Shown: positions 8,397 to 16,900 of the stretch, one piece after another | Numbering within the stretch: the stretch's first letter is position 1 | Layout of the letters: every line of letters starts with the position of its first letter | Origin: Fretibacterium sp. OH1220_COT-178 | Lineage (GTDB): Bacteria > Synergistota > Synergistia > Synergistales > Aminobacteriaceae | Assembly (NCBI RefSeq): GCF_003860125.1 | Contig: NZ_RQYL01000028.1 | Location: 1 to 39,053 of the forward strand | DNA length: 39,053 bases | Reading direction: 5' to 3' | Made by a program: the position numbers and the translations under genes | The notes under the pieces: model-generated | The model's database searches: none | What the model was told of the DNA's origin: nothing | What the model saw: only the letters and a program-made list of their open reading frames with translations

Positions 8397-8425
8397 TTGA
8401 CATTGTCTATGGAAAAGTGTATGAT
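8397..8425 (+). promoter_or_regulatory. Near-consensus sigma-70 promoter before a 56-codon gene
   Basis: TTGACA (8397-8402) and TATGAT (8420-8425) are separated by exactly 17 bases. It is the best promoter in the window and drives the small gene that follows, with a leader of about 55 nt. Confidence 0.8.
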
Positions 8426-8487
8426 AAGACATTGTTGTTTTTGTGCATTTTATGGAAGGGAGAGAGCTTATGGAAGGAGGTGGAAGG

Positions 8488-8658
8488 ATGGTACATGAAG
8501 CGACAAAATTGGTTTATGCCGAGGGAAAGCCTGTGTGGCTGACCGCGGACGGCTCGTTCATCCCTGCGATGTTCAGGAAGGATGGTTCTCTGGTCAACGG
8601 GGCGCTTTACATCAGAGATCGCAGCCGGGGTGGAGCGGTGCGCCGGATTTCCCACTGA
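8488..8658 (+). CDS. Small protein of unknown function (56 aa)
   Basis: I do not recognise this protein. It has 56 residues, no clear membrane segment, a central WLTADGSFIPAMF stretch, a likely turn at KDGSLVNGALYI and a basic C-terminus RDRSRGGAVRRISH. Evidence that it is a real gene is its setting: a near-consensus promoter at 8397-8425, the perfect ribosome binding site AAGGAGG (8474-8480) 7 bases before ATG 8488, and terminator hairpins downstream. An in-frame ATG at 8443 would extend it by 15 residues but lacks such a site. It stands alone, between csaB and xerC, and its signals predict high expression. Nucleic-acid binding is conceivable from the basic tail but unproven. Confidence 0.75.
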   Translation: MVHEATKLVYAEGKPVWLTADGSFIPAMFRKDGSLVNGALYIRDRSRGGAVRRISH

Positions 8659-8684
8659 GCGTTGCGGGAAGGAAAGGCTTCAAA

Positions 8685-8737
8685 GTGGTCCAAGGACCAC
8701 CTTTATCAACGGAACGTCAGGGCGCTTCCGCCCTTTT
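8685..8737 (+). terminator. Two hairpins behind the small gene
   Basis: GTGGTCC/GGACCAC (8685-8700, followed by CTTT) is followed by AGGGCG/CGCCCT (8719-8734) running into TTTT. The second is a plausible intrinsic terminator for the 56-codon gene. Confidence 0.6.
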
Positions 8738-8778
8738 AACCCAGGTGTTTTCCGCGATATAGAGTAAGGAAGTCTCGA

Positions 8779-8820
8779 GGGGGCCGGAGTTCGACGAACT
8801 CACGGCTCCCGTTTTGTTTT
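8779..8820 (+). terminator. Strong rho-independent terminator
   Basis: A long stem, GGGGGCCG-GAGTTC pairing with GAACTC-A-CGGCTCCC (one bulged A, one G-T pair, 3-base loop), ends at 8810 and is followed by GTTTTGTTTTG. It isolates the small gene from xerC. Confidence 0.8.
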
Positions 8821-8880
8821 GTCGTGGGGGACTGGCCTCTTTTCGGCATGATACGCAACGCGATTCCGTAATAGCCGCAC

Positions 8881-8908
8881 TTGAGTTTGTGTGCAAACCT
8901 GATACTAT
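8881..8908 (+). promoter_or_regulatory. Extended -10 promoter of xerC, leaderless
   Basis: TTGAGT (8881-8886) and TACTAT (8903-8908) are 16 bases apart, with TG one base before the -10 element. The xerC ATG lies only 7 bases beyond the -10 element, so the transcript should begin at or next to the start codon. Confidence 0.65.
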
Positions 8909-8915
8909 TTAAAAA

Positions 8916-9809
8916 ATGAGCGCAAAAACGATAGATGACTCGATTGACGCTTTTATGGCGCATATCGGCGGCAAGACGGCCTCGGAGCACACCCTTGTCA
9001 ACTATGCGACGGATCTGAGGCAATTTGCGGATTATCTTGCGGGGCGCTCCATCTCGGAGGTGGACCAGGTCGAGCCCACGGTTCTGAGGGGCTATCTGAG
9101 GGAACTGTACGGATGGGGCTATGCCAGGGCGACGATTTCCCGTAAACTCTCGTCTCTGCGCGGATTTTTTGGTTTTCTGAAGGAGCGCGGACTGCTCGAT
9201 CGGAATCCTGCCAGGGCTTTGCGAGGTCCCGCAGCTCCGAGAGGGCTTCCCAGGGCGCTGTCCGAGGAGGCCGTAAGCCGGATGTTCGAGATGGCTGCGG
9301 CAAGCGAGTCGCCGGTCAGAGACACGGCGGTTATGGAGCTTCTCTACGGCTGCGGTCTGCGAATATCGGAGCTTGTGGGGCTCAGATGGTCGGACGTGGA
9401 TCTCGAGGAGCGCTGGCTTGTCGTTCTGGGCAAGGGAAGCAAGGAGCGCCGCGTGCCCTTCGGCACCTGTGCTCAGAGGGCTCTGGAGCGCCTCGGGGCC
9501 CGAAGCGGCGTGTCGGAGCCCTACGTCTTCGAGGGGCGTGGGGGCCGGCCGCTTACGGTGCGTACGGTCCACCGCATTGTCACGTCTCTGGCCGCGCGTT
9601 GCGGACTGGAGGGGGTGACGCCCCATGTCCTGCGTCACAGCTGTGCGACGCACCTGGTGGAGCGGGGGGCTTCGCTCAAGTTCGTCCAGGAGTTTCTGGG
9701 GCATGAGAGCCTTTCGACCACTCAGATCTACCTCGCGGTAAGCGCCTCCTGGATGAAGGAGAGCTACGCGGCGGCCCATCCGCGGGCCCGTGTTGCGGAT
9801 GGGGAATGA
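8916..9809 (+). CDS. xerC: Tyrosine recombinase XerC/XerD (CodV-like)
   Basis: This site-specific recombinase resolves chromosome dimers at the dif site. The 297-residue product has the N-terminal core-binding domain (about 1-105) and a C-terminal catalytic domain with all expected residues: Arg149, Lys173, His237 and Arg240 (in HVLRH), His263 (LGHESL) and nucleophile Tyr272. Sequence alone does not separate XerC from XerD; the xerC name follows from position, since codV (xerC) precedes hslV-hslU-codY in Bacillus. There is no Shine-Dalgarno sequence before ATG 8916; the promoter is so close that the mRNA is probably leaderless. The stop codon overlaps an ATG in the hslV frame, pointing to one transcript through hslU. 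Confidence 0.9.
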   Translation: MSAKTIDDSIDAFMAHIGGKTASEHTLVNYATDLRQFADYLAGRSISEVDQVEPTVLRGYLRELYGWGYARATISRKLSSLRGFFGFLKERGLLDRNPARALRGPAAPRGLPRALSEEAVSRMFEMAAASESPVRDTAVMELLYGCGLRISELVGLRWSDVDLEERWLVVLGKGSKERRVPFGTCAQRALERLGARSGVSEPYVFEGRGGRPLTVRTVHRIVTSLAARCGLEGVTPHVLRHSCATHLVERGASLKFVQEFLGHESLSTTQIYLAVSASWMKESYAAAHPRARVADGE

Positions 9810-9862
9810 TACGGACGTCGGAAAACCGCTCTGCGCTTGCGAAAGTGGATACGACGGAAAGG

Positions 9863-10405
9863 ATGAGGACACTGTTCAAGGGAACGACCATCGTGTGCGT
9901 CCGCTCGGGAGAGCGGGTGGCCATGGCCGGAGACGGCCAGGTGACGTTGGGAAGTCAGATCATCAAATCGGGCGCACGGAAGGTTCGTCGGCTTCTTAAC
10001 GGCAGGGTTTTGACGGGTTTTGCGGGGAGTACGGCCGATGCCATGACTTTGCTGGAACGGTTCGAGAATTGCCTGGAACAGGAAAAGGGCGATCTCATGA
10101 AGGCGGCCGTCAAGCTGGTGCGGGAGTGGCGCACGGACAAGGCGCTGCGCCGGCTGGAGGCGATGATGCTGGCTGCGGATACCAAGCTGACGCTGCTCCT
10201 GAGCGGGGCAGGGGATATCCTGGAACCCGAGGGGGACGTGGCCTCCATCGGCTCGGGGTCGGGCTATGCACTGGCTGCGGCCAGAGCGTTTCGCGAGGGA
10301 ACGGACTGGCCGCCCGAGCGCATTGCTCAACGAGCGATAGAGCTCGCGTCGGAGATTTGCATCTATACGGACGATGTGGTGACGCTGGAGGTTCTGGGAG
10401 AATGA
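9863..10405 (+). CDS. hslV: ATP-dependent protease proteolytic subunit HslV (ClpQ)
   Basis: HslV forms the proteasome-like peptidase double ring that degrades proteins unfolded by HslU. After a 7-residue propeptide the mature protein would start with Thr8 (TTIVCV), the N-terminal nucleophile, followed by the conserved AMAGDGQVTLG and the later GSGSGYALAAARA. ATG 9863 gives 180 residues, the usual size, although its ribosome site is poor (GGAAAGG directly abutting). In-frame alternatives are ATG 9806, which overlaps the xerC stop as ATGA and would add 19 residues, and GTG 9845; the coupling at 9806 makes it a serious alternative, since propeptides are cleaved anyway. The hslU start overlaps the stop of this gene. 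Confidence 0.93.
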   Translation: MRTLFKGTTIVCVRSGERVAMAGDGQVTLGSQIIKSGARKVRRLLNGRVLTGFAGSTADAMTLLERFENCLEQEKGDLMKAAVKLVREWRTDKALRRLEAMMLAADTKLTLLLSGAGDILEPEGDVASIGSGSGYALAAARAFREGTDWPPERIAQRAIELASEICIYTDDVVTLEVLGE

Positions 10406-11805
10406 CGCCTCGCCTGGATTCCGCTCTGACGCCTTCGCGGGTGATCGAGTATCTGGATCGTTACATCGTGGGACAGGAAAAGGCCAAGAGAGCTGTGGCC
10501 GTAGCGCTTCGCAATCGTCTGCGCCGTCGCGTGCTGCCGCCCGAGATGGCGCGGGAGATCGTGCCCAAGAACATCCTGATGGTGGGGCCGACGGGCGTGG
10601 GCAAGACGGAGATTGCCCGGCGTCTGGCCACCTTGGTTCATGCTCCCTTCATCAAGGTCGAGGCCACGAAATTTACGGAGGTGGGGTACGTCGGACGGGA
10701 CGTGGAGTCCATGATCCGGGACCTCGTGGAGTTCTCCGTTGCAATGGTGCGCAGGCGGATGCTGGAGGACGTTCAGGAGCCCGCGCTCGAGAGGGCGGAG
10801 CAGCGCCTGATCGACGCCCTGTTGCCGAGGAGCGAGAAGAAATTTGCGATGCCCGATTTCATGAAGGTCTTCGGGGCCGGGGCCGATGCGGAGAATGAGG
10901 AACGCCGATCCGAGGAGGATCGGGGACAGGAGGCCACTCGAGCCAAGCTCCTGACGATGCTGCGGGAGGGGCGGCTGGCCGACCGGGAGGTTGACGTGGA
11001 GGTCGCGGACAGTGCGGTGGCGCTTCCCATCCTGGGTGGAGCTGGGATGGACTCCATGGGAATCAACTTGAATGAGATGCTCAGCGGCATGCTGCCCAAG
11101 CGTTCGAAGAAACGCCGAATGAAGGTGAACGAGGCCCTTCGGATCCTCCAGGGAGAGGAGGCCGAGAAGCTCATCGACTCGGACGCCCTGGCGCAGGAGG
11201 CCCTGGAAAAGGTCCAGGAGGACGGCATCATCTTTCTGGATGAGCTGGACAAGGTCGTCGCGAAGGGGGGAGCAAGCGGTCCGGATGTGAGCCGAGAGGG
11301 CGTGCAGCGCGACCTCCTGCCGATCGTGGAGGGGTCCGTCGTTCAGACCCGTTACGGGCCCGTCAAAACGGATCACATCCTCTTCATCGCGGCCGGAGCC
11401 TTCAGTGGAGTGAAGCCGTCCGACCTGATTCCCGAGCTTCAGGGGCGCTTTCCCATTCGGGTGGAGCTCCAACCGCTGAGCTGGGAAAATCTGCAGCAGA
11501 TTCTGACGGAGCCCGAGAACAGCCTGTTGAAGCAATACAGCGCCCTGATCTCCACCGAGGGCGTCGAGTTGAGCTTCACCGAGGAGGCCACGCGCGCGAT
11601 CGCCGAGCTGGCCAGCCAGATGAATGCCGAGATGGAGGACATCGGGGCAAGGAGGCTGCACACGATGCTGGAGCAGCTCCTCGAGGAGATCAGCTTCGAC
11701 GTCTGCGATGCGCCGGTTCCCCGAATCGAGATCGATGCGGAGCTCGTCAGGGAGCGCCTGAACGACTTGGTGGAGGATCGGGATATTCGCCGCTATCTTC
11801 TTTAA
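10402..11805 (+). CDS. hslU: ATP-dependent protease ATPase subunit HslU (ClpY)
   Basis: HslU is the hexameric AAA+ unfoldase that feeds substrates into HslV. The 467-residue product has Walker A GPTGVGKT at residues 62-69, the pore loop GYVG at 95-98, a less conserved intermediate (I) domain at about 110-245, Walker B IIFLDELD at 276-283, the arginine region in ELQGRFPIRVEL and the C-terminal tail DIRRYLL, whose last residues dock into HslV. Length and order match the family. ATG 10402 overlaps the hslV stop (ATGA), so the subunits are translationally coupled. A 220-base gap with a promoter separates it from codY. Confidence 0.97.
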   Translation: MTPRLDSALTPSRVIEYLDRYIVGQEKAKRAVAVALRNRLRRRVLPPEMAREIVPKNILMVGPTGVGKTEIARRLATLVHAPFIKVEATKFTEVGYVGRDVESMIRDLVEFSVAMVRRRMLEDVQEPALERAEQRLIDALLPRSEKKFAMPDFMKVFGAGADAENEERRSEEDRGQEATRAKLLTMLREGRLADREVDVEVADSAVALPILGGAGMDSMGINLNEMLSGMLPKRSKKRRMKVNEALRILQGEEAEKLIDSDALAQEALEKVQEDGIIFLDELDKVVAKGGASGPDVSREGVQRDLLPIVEGSVVQTRYGPVKTDHILFIAAGAFSGVKPSDLIPELQGRFPIRVELQPLSWENLQQILTEPENSLLKQYSALISTEGVELSFTEEATRAIAELASQMNAEMEDIGARRLHTMLEQLLEEISFDVCDAPVPRIEIDAELVRERLNDLVEDRDIRRYLL

Positions 11806-11858
11806 AGTGGGCGAAGAAGGATAAAATTGGTCTTTTAGTTGCTATAGTCTTTATTGCG

Positions 11859-11887
11859 TTGATTTTTTTTGTTGCCTTTGTTATTAT
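11859..11887 (+). promoter_or_regulatory. Promoter upstream of codY
   Basis: TTGATT (11859-11864) and TATTAT (11882-11887) are 17 bases apart in an AT-rich gap after hslU. Transcription would start near 11894, giving a leader of about 130 nt before codY. No clear CodY box was seen in the leader. Confidence 0.6.
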
Positions 11888-12025
11888 AACCCAGACGATC
11901 GAGGTTTTTTCGTGCCGGTTTTTCGCACCGAAAGACTGAGGGCGCGGTGTATGTGGTGTATGCGGAGACGAACAATTCCGTAAGGGGATTGGATGAATTT
12001 TTTCATAGGAGGATTATAAAAAACG

Positions 12026-12958
12026 ATGGAGAAAAAGGTTAGGGCTTCCAAAACTTCCAAGAATGCGGACCTGAAGAAGGTTTCCGAGATCTTTACGGAT
12101 GAGGGCGAGGCCAAGGCCCTCGGCATGGGGTTGGGGTCGGCGGATTCCATTACCGTCGAGGCCGCCCTCGAGGACCTTTTGGAGAAGACCCGACAGGTGG
12201 GGCGTGCCCTTCAGAGCCGCCGCGAGGGGGATCCTCTGGATTACGACAAGCTGGCCAAGCTGCTGTCGGAGTTTTCGACGGCCAACGTCTATATCGTGGA
12301 TCAGGAGGGCCGCCTACTGGGGTATACCTGGCTCCCCGAGTACGCTTCCAGGACCCTTTCGGAGAGCATGAGCGAGGGGGTCATGCCGGAGGGGTTCGCC
12401 GAGAAGATGAACCGCTGCCGCGAGTCCATGATCTGCGACGAGGATGCGTTTCTCTTCGATGACGAGAGCGGGGGAAAGCAGCCCGAAAAGCATCTGATGT
12501 ACGTGCCGATCTATGGCGCCGCCGCGGAGCGTCTGGGGACGGTGGTGCTGGTGCGTTTCCGTGCGCCCTTCGTCACCCGGGATATGCTTTTGGCGGAGTA
12601 CCTGGGGACGCTCGTGGGGATCGAGATGCTCAACGACCGAAACCGCAGCATAGAGGAGCGTTCTCGGGACAGGGTCGCCGTCCAGATGGCCATGCGGGCG
12701 CTTTCCTACTCGGAGGTCGAGTCCATGAAGCACATCATCGCCGAGCTCGGAGGGCGCGAGGGGGTGGCCGTGGCCAGCAAGGTGGCGGACCGGGTCGGCG
12801 TGACCCGCAGCGTCATCGTCAACGCTCTGCGCAAGCTGGAGAGCGCTGGCCTGATCGAGAGCCGCAGCCTCGGGATGAAGGGAACCTACATCAAGGTTCT
12901 GAGTCCCCTGTTCGTCGAGGAGCTCGGGGTCGCCTCCTCCTCCCGCGTCAACTACTGA
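12026..12958 (+). CDS. codY: GTP- and branched-chain-amino-acid-sensing regulator CodY
   Basis: CodY is a global repressor that senses GTP and branched-chain amino acids and controls nutrient uptake and metabolism. The 310-residue product has a GAF-type ligand domain (about 48-210, with ANVYIVDQEGRLLGY) and a C-terminal winged helix-turn-helix (about 217-295) nearly identical in character to that of Bacillus, including RSVIVNALRKLESAG and SRSLGMKGTYIKVL. The N-terminus carries about 46 extra residues, basic at first, absent from the ~259-residue Firmicute proteins. AGGAGG lies 13 bases before ATG 12026. Position after hslU and before flgB is the same as in Bacillus subtilis. A regulator of amino-acid economy suits a peptide-fermenting organism. 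Confidence 0.95.
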   Translation: MEKKVRASKTSKNADLKKVSEIFTDEGEAKALGMGLGSADSITVEAALEDLLEKTRQVGRALQSRREGDPLDYDKLAKLLSEFSTANVYIVDQEGRLLGYTWLPEYASRTLSESMSEGVMPEGFAEKMNRCRESMICDEDAFLFDDESGGKQPEKHLMYVPIYGAAAERLGTVVLVRFRAPFVTRDMLLAEYLGTLVGIEMLNDRNRSIEERSRDRVAVQMAMRALSYSEVESMKHIIAELGGREGVAVASKVADRVGVTRSVIVNALRKLESAGLIESRSLGMKGTYIKVLSPLFVEELGVASSSRVNY

Positions 12959-12975
12959 TTTGCCGAGAACCGGTG

Positions 12976-13019
12976 TTGACGCGTCCTGCCCTTTCTGGGA
13001 GGACGAAGTGTAGTATAAT
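12976..13019 (+). promoter_or_regulatory. Hairpin and TATAAT element before flgB
   Basis: A near-perfect inverted repeat (CGTCCTGCC and GGGAGGACG, one mismatch, 12982-13005) lies between TTGACG (12976-12981) and a perfect TATAAT (13014-13019). The distance is too long for these two boxes to be one promoter. The hairpin may end the codY transcript or act as an operator for a flgB promoter with a poor -35 region. Confidence 0.35.
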
Positions 13020-13040
13020 GCCGGTGGAGAGGTGAGCCGT

Positions 13041-13442
13041 ATGCTGGGAGAGTTTACCTGGAAGGTCGTCGAAAAGGATTTGGAGGGGCTGGCGCAGCGT
13101 TTCAAGGCTGTGTCGCGCAACATCGCGAACGCCGACACCCCGGGCTATGCCCGCCGCAACGTTTCCTTCGAGGATCAGCTGAGAGAGGTCCTCAATTCGG
13201 GGAAAAAGCTGACCATGACGGTTACGGACCCCGCCCATTTCCCCTCGCGTCCGCGGCTCGTCTCCGATGTGAGGCCTGTGGAGCTCAAAATTGAGGACGA
13301 GCGCTATCGGCTGGATGGGAACAATGTCGATCCCGAGCGGGAGATGGCCGTTCTGGCGGAGACGCGCATGATGTACAACGCCATGAATCGCCTTGCGGCG
13401 AAGAAGCTGGCTGGTTACCGCGCGGTCATCGCGGGGCGCTGA
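13041..13442 (+). CDS. flgB: Flagellar basal-body rod protein FlgB
   Basis: FlgB forms the proximal part of the flagellar rod in the periplasm and is exported by the flagellar type III system. The 133-residue product has the rod-protein N-terminus with SRNIANADTPGYARRNVSFED and the C-terminal helix ending in AKKLAGYRAVIAGR, so both helices of the coiled coil are present. ATG 13041 has GGAGAGG 8 bases upstream. It is followed after 41 bases by flgC. In many bacteria the pair is followed by fliE, fliF and further genes, but here the operon ends after flgC. Confidence 0.93.
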   Translation: MLGEFTWKVVEKDLEGLAQRFKAVSRNIANADTPGYARRNVSFEDQLREVLNSGKKLTMTVTDPAHFPSRPRLVSDVRPVELKIEDERYRLDGNNVDPEREMAVLAETRMMYNAMNRLAAKKLAGYRAVIAGR

Positions 13443-13483
13443 TCGCCCGGCCCTGGAGCCGAAGGAGGAGGTCTCGGAGCGTC

Positions 13484-13903
13484 ATGAGAATATTCGAGAG
13501 TATGGAGATTGCGGGCAGCGCTCTGACGGCCCACCGCCTGTGGATGGACACGATCTCCTCCAACCTGGCGAACATCAATACCACCCGGACCTTGGCCGGA
13601 GGGCCGTACAAGCGCAGGGTCCCGGTCTTTGCCGAGATGCTGGACGAGACCGTTGGCGGTTATCGGGATATCGGGGGCGTTCGCGTTCTGGAGATCGCCG
13701 AGGACAAGACACCGCCGCGTCTGGTCTATCAGCCGGAGCATCCGGACGCCAACGAGGAGGGCTACGTGGCCTACCCCAACGTCAATCTGGTGCGTGAGAT
13801 GACGGATATGCTCGTGGCGAGCCGTGCCTACGAGGCGAATCTTTCCGTGGCCACCACTGCGCGCGATATGTGGAACGGAGCCCTGGAGGTTCTGCGCGGC
13901 TGA
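13484..13903 (+). CDS. flgC: Flagellar basal-body rod protein FlgC
   Basis: FlgC is a proximal rod subunit of the flagellar basal body. The 139-residue product shows the N-terminal signature with SSNLANINTTRT, the central EGYVAYPNVNLVREM motif that is diagnostic for FlgC, and the C-terminal helix with ASRAYEANLSV. The length matches the family. GAAGGAGGAGG precedes ATG 13484, with a slightly long spacing. A very strong terminator 43 bases after the stop ends the transcript, so fliE and the export genes must lie elsewhere if the cell is motile. Confidence 0.95.
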   Translation: MRIFESMEIAGSALTAHRLWMDTISSNLANINTTRTLAGGPYKRRVPVFAEMLDETVGGYRDIGGVRVLEIAEDKTPPRLVYQPEHPDANEEGYVAYPNVNLVREMTDMLVASRAYEANLSVATTARDMWNGALEVLRG

Positions 13904-13945
13904 GGTCGTGCCGGTCCTGCCGAATGAGTCCCTTCCTTTGACTGC

Positions 13946-13983
13946 AATTCCGACGGATCGCCTCCGTCGGAATTTTATTTTTG
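13946..13983 (+). terminator. Strong rho-independent terminator after flgC
   Basis: A perfect 12-bp stem, AATTCCGACGGA (13946-13957) with TCCGTCGGAATT (13963-13974), has a 5-base loop and is followed by TTATTTTT. It closes the xerC-to-flgC region; the mfd ribosome site follows within a few bases. Confidence 0.93.
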
Positions 13984-13999
13984 ACCTGGAGGTTTTCGA

Positions 14000-16900
14000 G
14001 TGCAGAAGAGAGAACGGCCCCTGGTGAGCAGAGCGGACGAATTGGGAGAGCTTTGGCGGAGCGGCGGGACCGTGCACGATCGGGCCGGCGGGGCGGCACG
14101 CGCCTGGATATGCCCGCCGGGCCGCCTTTTGGCCGTGTTGCCGGACTCCCGCCAGGCTGCCGAATTCGTCTCGGACCGCAGGACGCTCTTTCCGGAGGAG
14201 CCCCTCTTTCGGCTTGCCGAACCCCCTTTGACCGTTCAGACCATAGGCAGCCGTCCGCTTCTCCTCGAGCGGGGAGAGGTGCTCCGCCGCTGGACGATGG
14301 AGGGGGGCGTTCTGGCGGCAACCCCAGGGGCCTTGATGGCTCCCTGTCTTATGGCCGACGGAGAGCTGCCCGTCGAGCGTGGGGAGGAGTACGCCCGGGA
14401 TCGATTGGTGGCCTGGCTGGAGCGCAGCGGCTACCAGCGGGCGGACCTGGTGTGGTCTCCGGGGCAGTATGTCCTTCGCGGTTTCATTATGGATGTCTTC
14501 GATCCCGCTCATGCCCTTCCTCTGCGTTTCGAGTTCTTCGACGACATTGTGGAGCGCATCGGGGCCTTTCAGCCCTCCACGCAGAAGAGCGTCGCGGAGC
14601 TCGATGCGGTCTCTCTGCACGGCATGTCGGGAGCGGTCGGTGCGATGCCCGCCGCGCTTCTGCCTCCAGACACCCGACTCTTGCTTTACGAGCCTCAGAA
14701 GATCGAGGATCAGGCGGTCTCCTTCCATTGGCTTTGGGAGGAGCTGGCCTCGGAGGCGGGCGTGGAGCCCATTCCGAATTGGGATGCGGCGTTCCGGGAG
14801 CTGGCGCGCTGTCCCCGCCTGCGGGTGACGCGCGCGGTGGAGTTTGCGGAGGCCCGGCTGGATTTGGACGAACTGCCCCCGTTCAAGGGCGATTTCGGCG
14901 CGGTGCTGCGACTCTGTCGCGACTTGGACGCAAGCGGCTACTCCATATCCATCTACAGCGTCAACCCACGCTTTCTGGACCGAGACGAAGGCCCCTTCTC
15001 CTCGGTCCCCTTCGTGGAGGTCCTGGAGGGAAAGCTATCCTCGGGGTTTGCGGACCGCTCGGAGAAGCGTGCCTTCATCTCGGATCGGGAACTTTCCGGC
15101 GTGTCCTCCGCCGGAGCTTCCTCGGAATGGCGTGCCCCTGTGGAGTGGCGGGACCGGCTGACGGAAGGACAGCTGGTCGTGCACGAGGACTACGGGGTCG
15201 GCGTCTTCAGAGGCATCGAGGAGATCGTCACGACGGGAACCACCATGGATGCCTTGATTATCGAGTTCGCGGAGAACAAGCGTCTTCTGGTCCCCGTTCT
15301 GCAATCCCATAAGCTCACGGCGCTGGCGGAGCATCAGAACGACGAGACGCAGCTCGATACCCTTCGGGGCTCCCGGTGGCGGAAGTCGATGGAGAGGGAC
15401 AAGAAGCGTGCTCAGGAGGAGGCCCAAGCCCTGATCGAGATCTTTGCGCGCCGGGAGCTGGAGCGCCGCGATCCGTTGGCGCTTCCCGGCGAGCTTTACC
15501 GGGAGTTCGTGCGGGCCTTCCCCCACACGGAGACGGCCGACCAGCTCAAGGCCACGGCGGAGATCATGGAGGACCTGTCCGGCCCCTTCCCGATGGACCG
15601 CCTTCTCGTCGGCGACGTGGGGTTTGGGAAGACGGAGGTCGCGCTGCGGGCGGCATTTCGTGCCGTGGCCGCGGGACGCCAGGTCTGCGTTCTGGTCCCG
15701 ACGACGATTCTGGCCCAGCAGCACTACGGCACCTTCCGTTCCCGACTCTCGGGTTTTCCGGTCTCGGTGGGTATCCTTTCCCGCTTCACCTCGAAGTCCG
15801 AAGCGGGACGCACGATGGCGGATGCGGAGAATGGCGCCGTCGACATCGTCATCGGAACGCACAAGCTGCTGCAGAAGGGGATGGCCTTCAAGGACCTCGG
15901 GCTTCTGATCGTCGACGAGGAGCACCGATTCGGGGTCATGCACAAGGAGAGCCTGAAGCGGACCTACGGAGCCGTGGACATCCTGAGCCTGTCGGCGACG
16001 CCCATACCGCGGACCCTGGCCATGGCGCTGAGGGGGCTGCGCAGCATCTCGGTGCTCTCCACGCCGCCGGAGGACCGCCTGCCCGTCACCACCTTTGCCG
16101 GTCCGTGGCACACCTCCCTGGTGCGTAAGGCCGTGGCCCACGAGCTGACGCGCGGGGGACAGGTCTACTTCGTCGTCAACCGAATCGCCCGGATGGAGGA
16201 CCGTCAGCGGATGCTCGCCGCCTTCTTCCCCGAGGCCCGGATCCGCATCGCGCACGGCCAGATGCCGGAGCGGGAGCTGGAGAAAACGATGCTGGACTTC
16301 TACTCGGGCTCGATCGACATTCTGCTCTGCACGACGATCATCGAGAGCGGACTGGACGTAGGGCGCGCCAATACCATTGTCGTGGACGATTCCCAGGAGC
16401 TCGGCCTGGCTCAGATGTACCAGCTCCGCGGGCGGGTGGGGCGGCGCGGGGAGAACGCCTTCGCATACTTTTTCTATCCCGAGCACGAGGAACTGAGAAA
16501 GGAGACGGCGGACAGACTGGAGGCCATATCCACTCTGACGGATCTGGGGTCGGGCTACTCGATCGCTCGGCGCGACCTGGACATCCGCGGCGGAGGGGAG
16601 ATCGGCGGGACCAGCCAGCACGGCAAGAGCGGGACAGGAGGCTTCAACCTCTTCTACCGTCTGCTGGAACAGGAGCTGGCCCGTCTGCGGGGCATGGAAA
16701 CCCGGCTGGCTGAGGTCAGCTACGATCAGGGCGGCTCCATCCCCGCGTTCTATATTCCGCAGGAAGGGGTGCGGGTCACGCTTTACCGGCGGTTGCTGCA
16801 GGTGGTGGGGATGGACGAGCTGACGGCCCTGATGGGAGAGATGGAGGACCGCTTTGGCCCCCTTCCCGAGCCCGTCCGGCTGCTTGCAGGGTTGACGGCG

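Noticed and set aside
11900-12025. A CodY operator in front of codY
   Set aside because: An AATTTTTTCATAGGA stretch is only partly like the CodY box, and its second half does not match.
12976-13019. TTGACG and TATAAT before flgB as one promoter
   Set aside because: The boxes are 32 bases apart, far outside the usual 16-18, and an inverted repeat lies between them.
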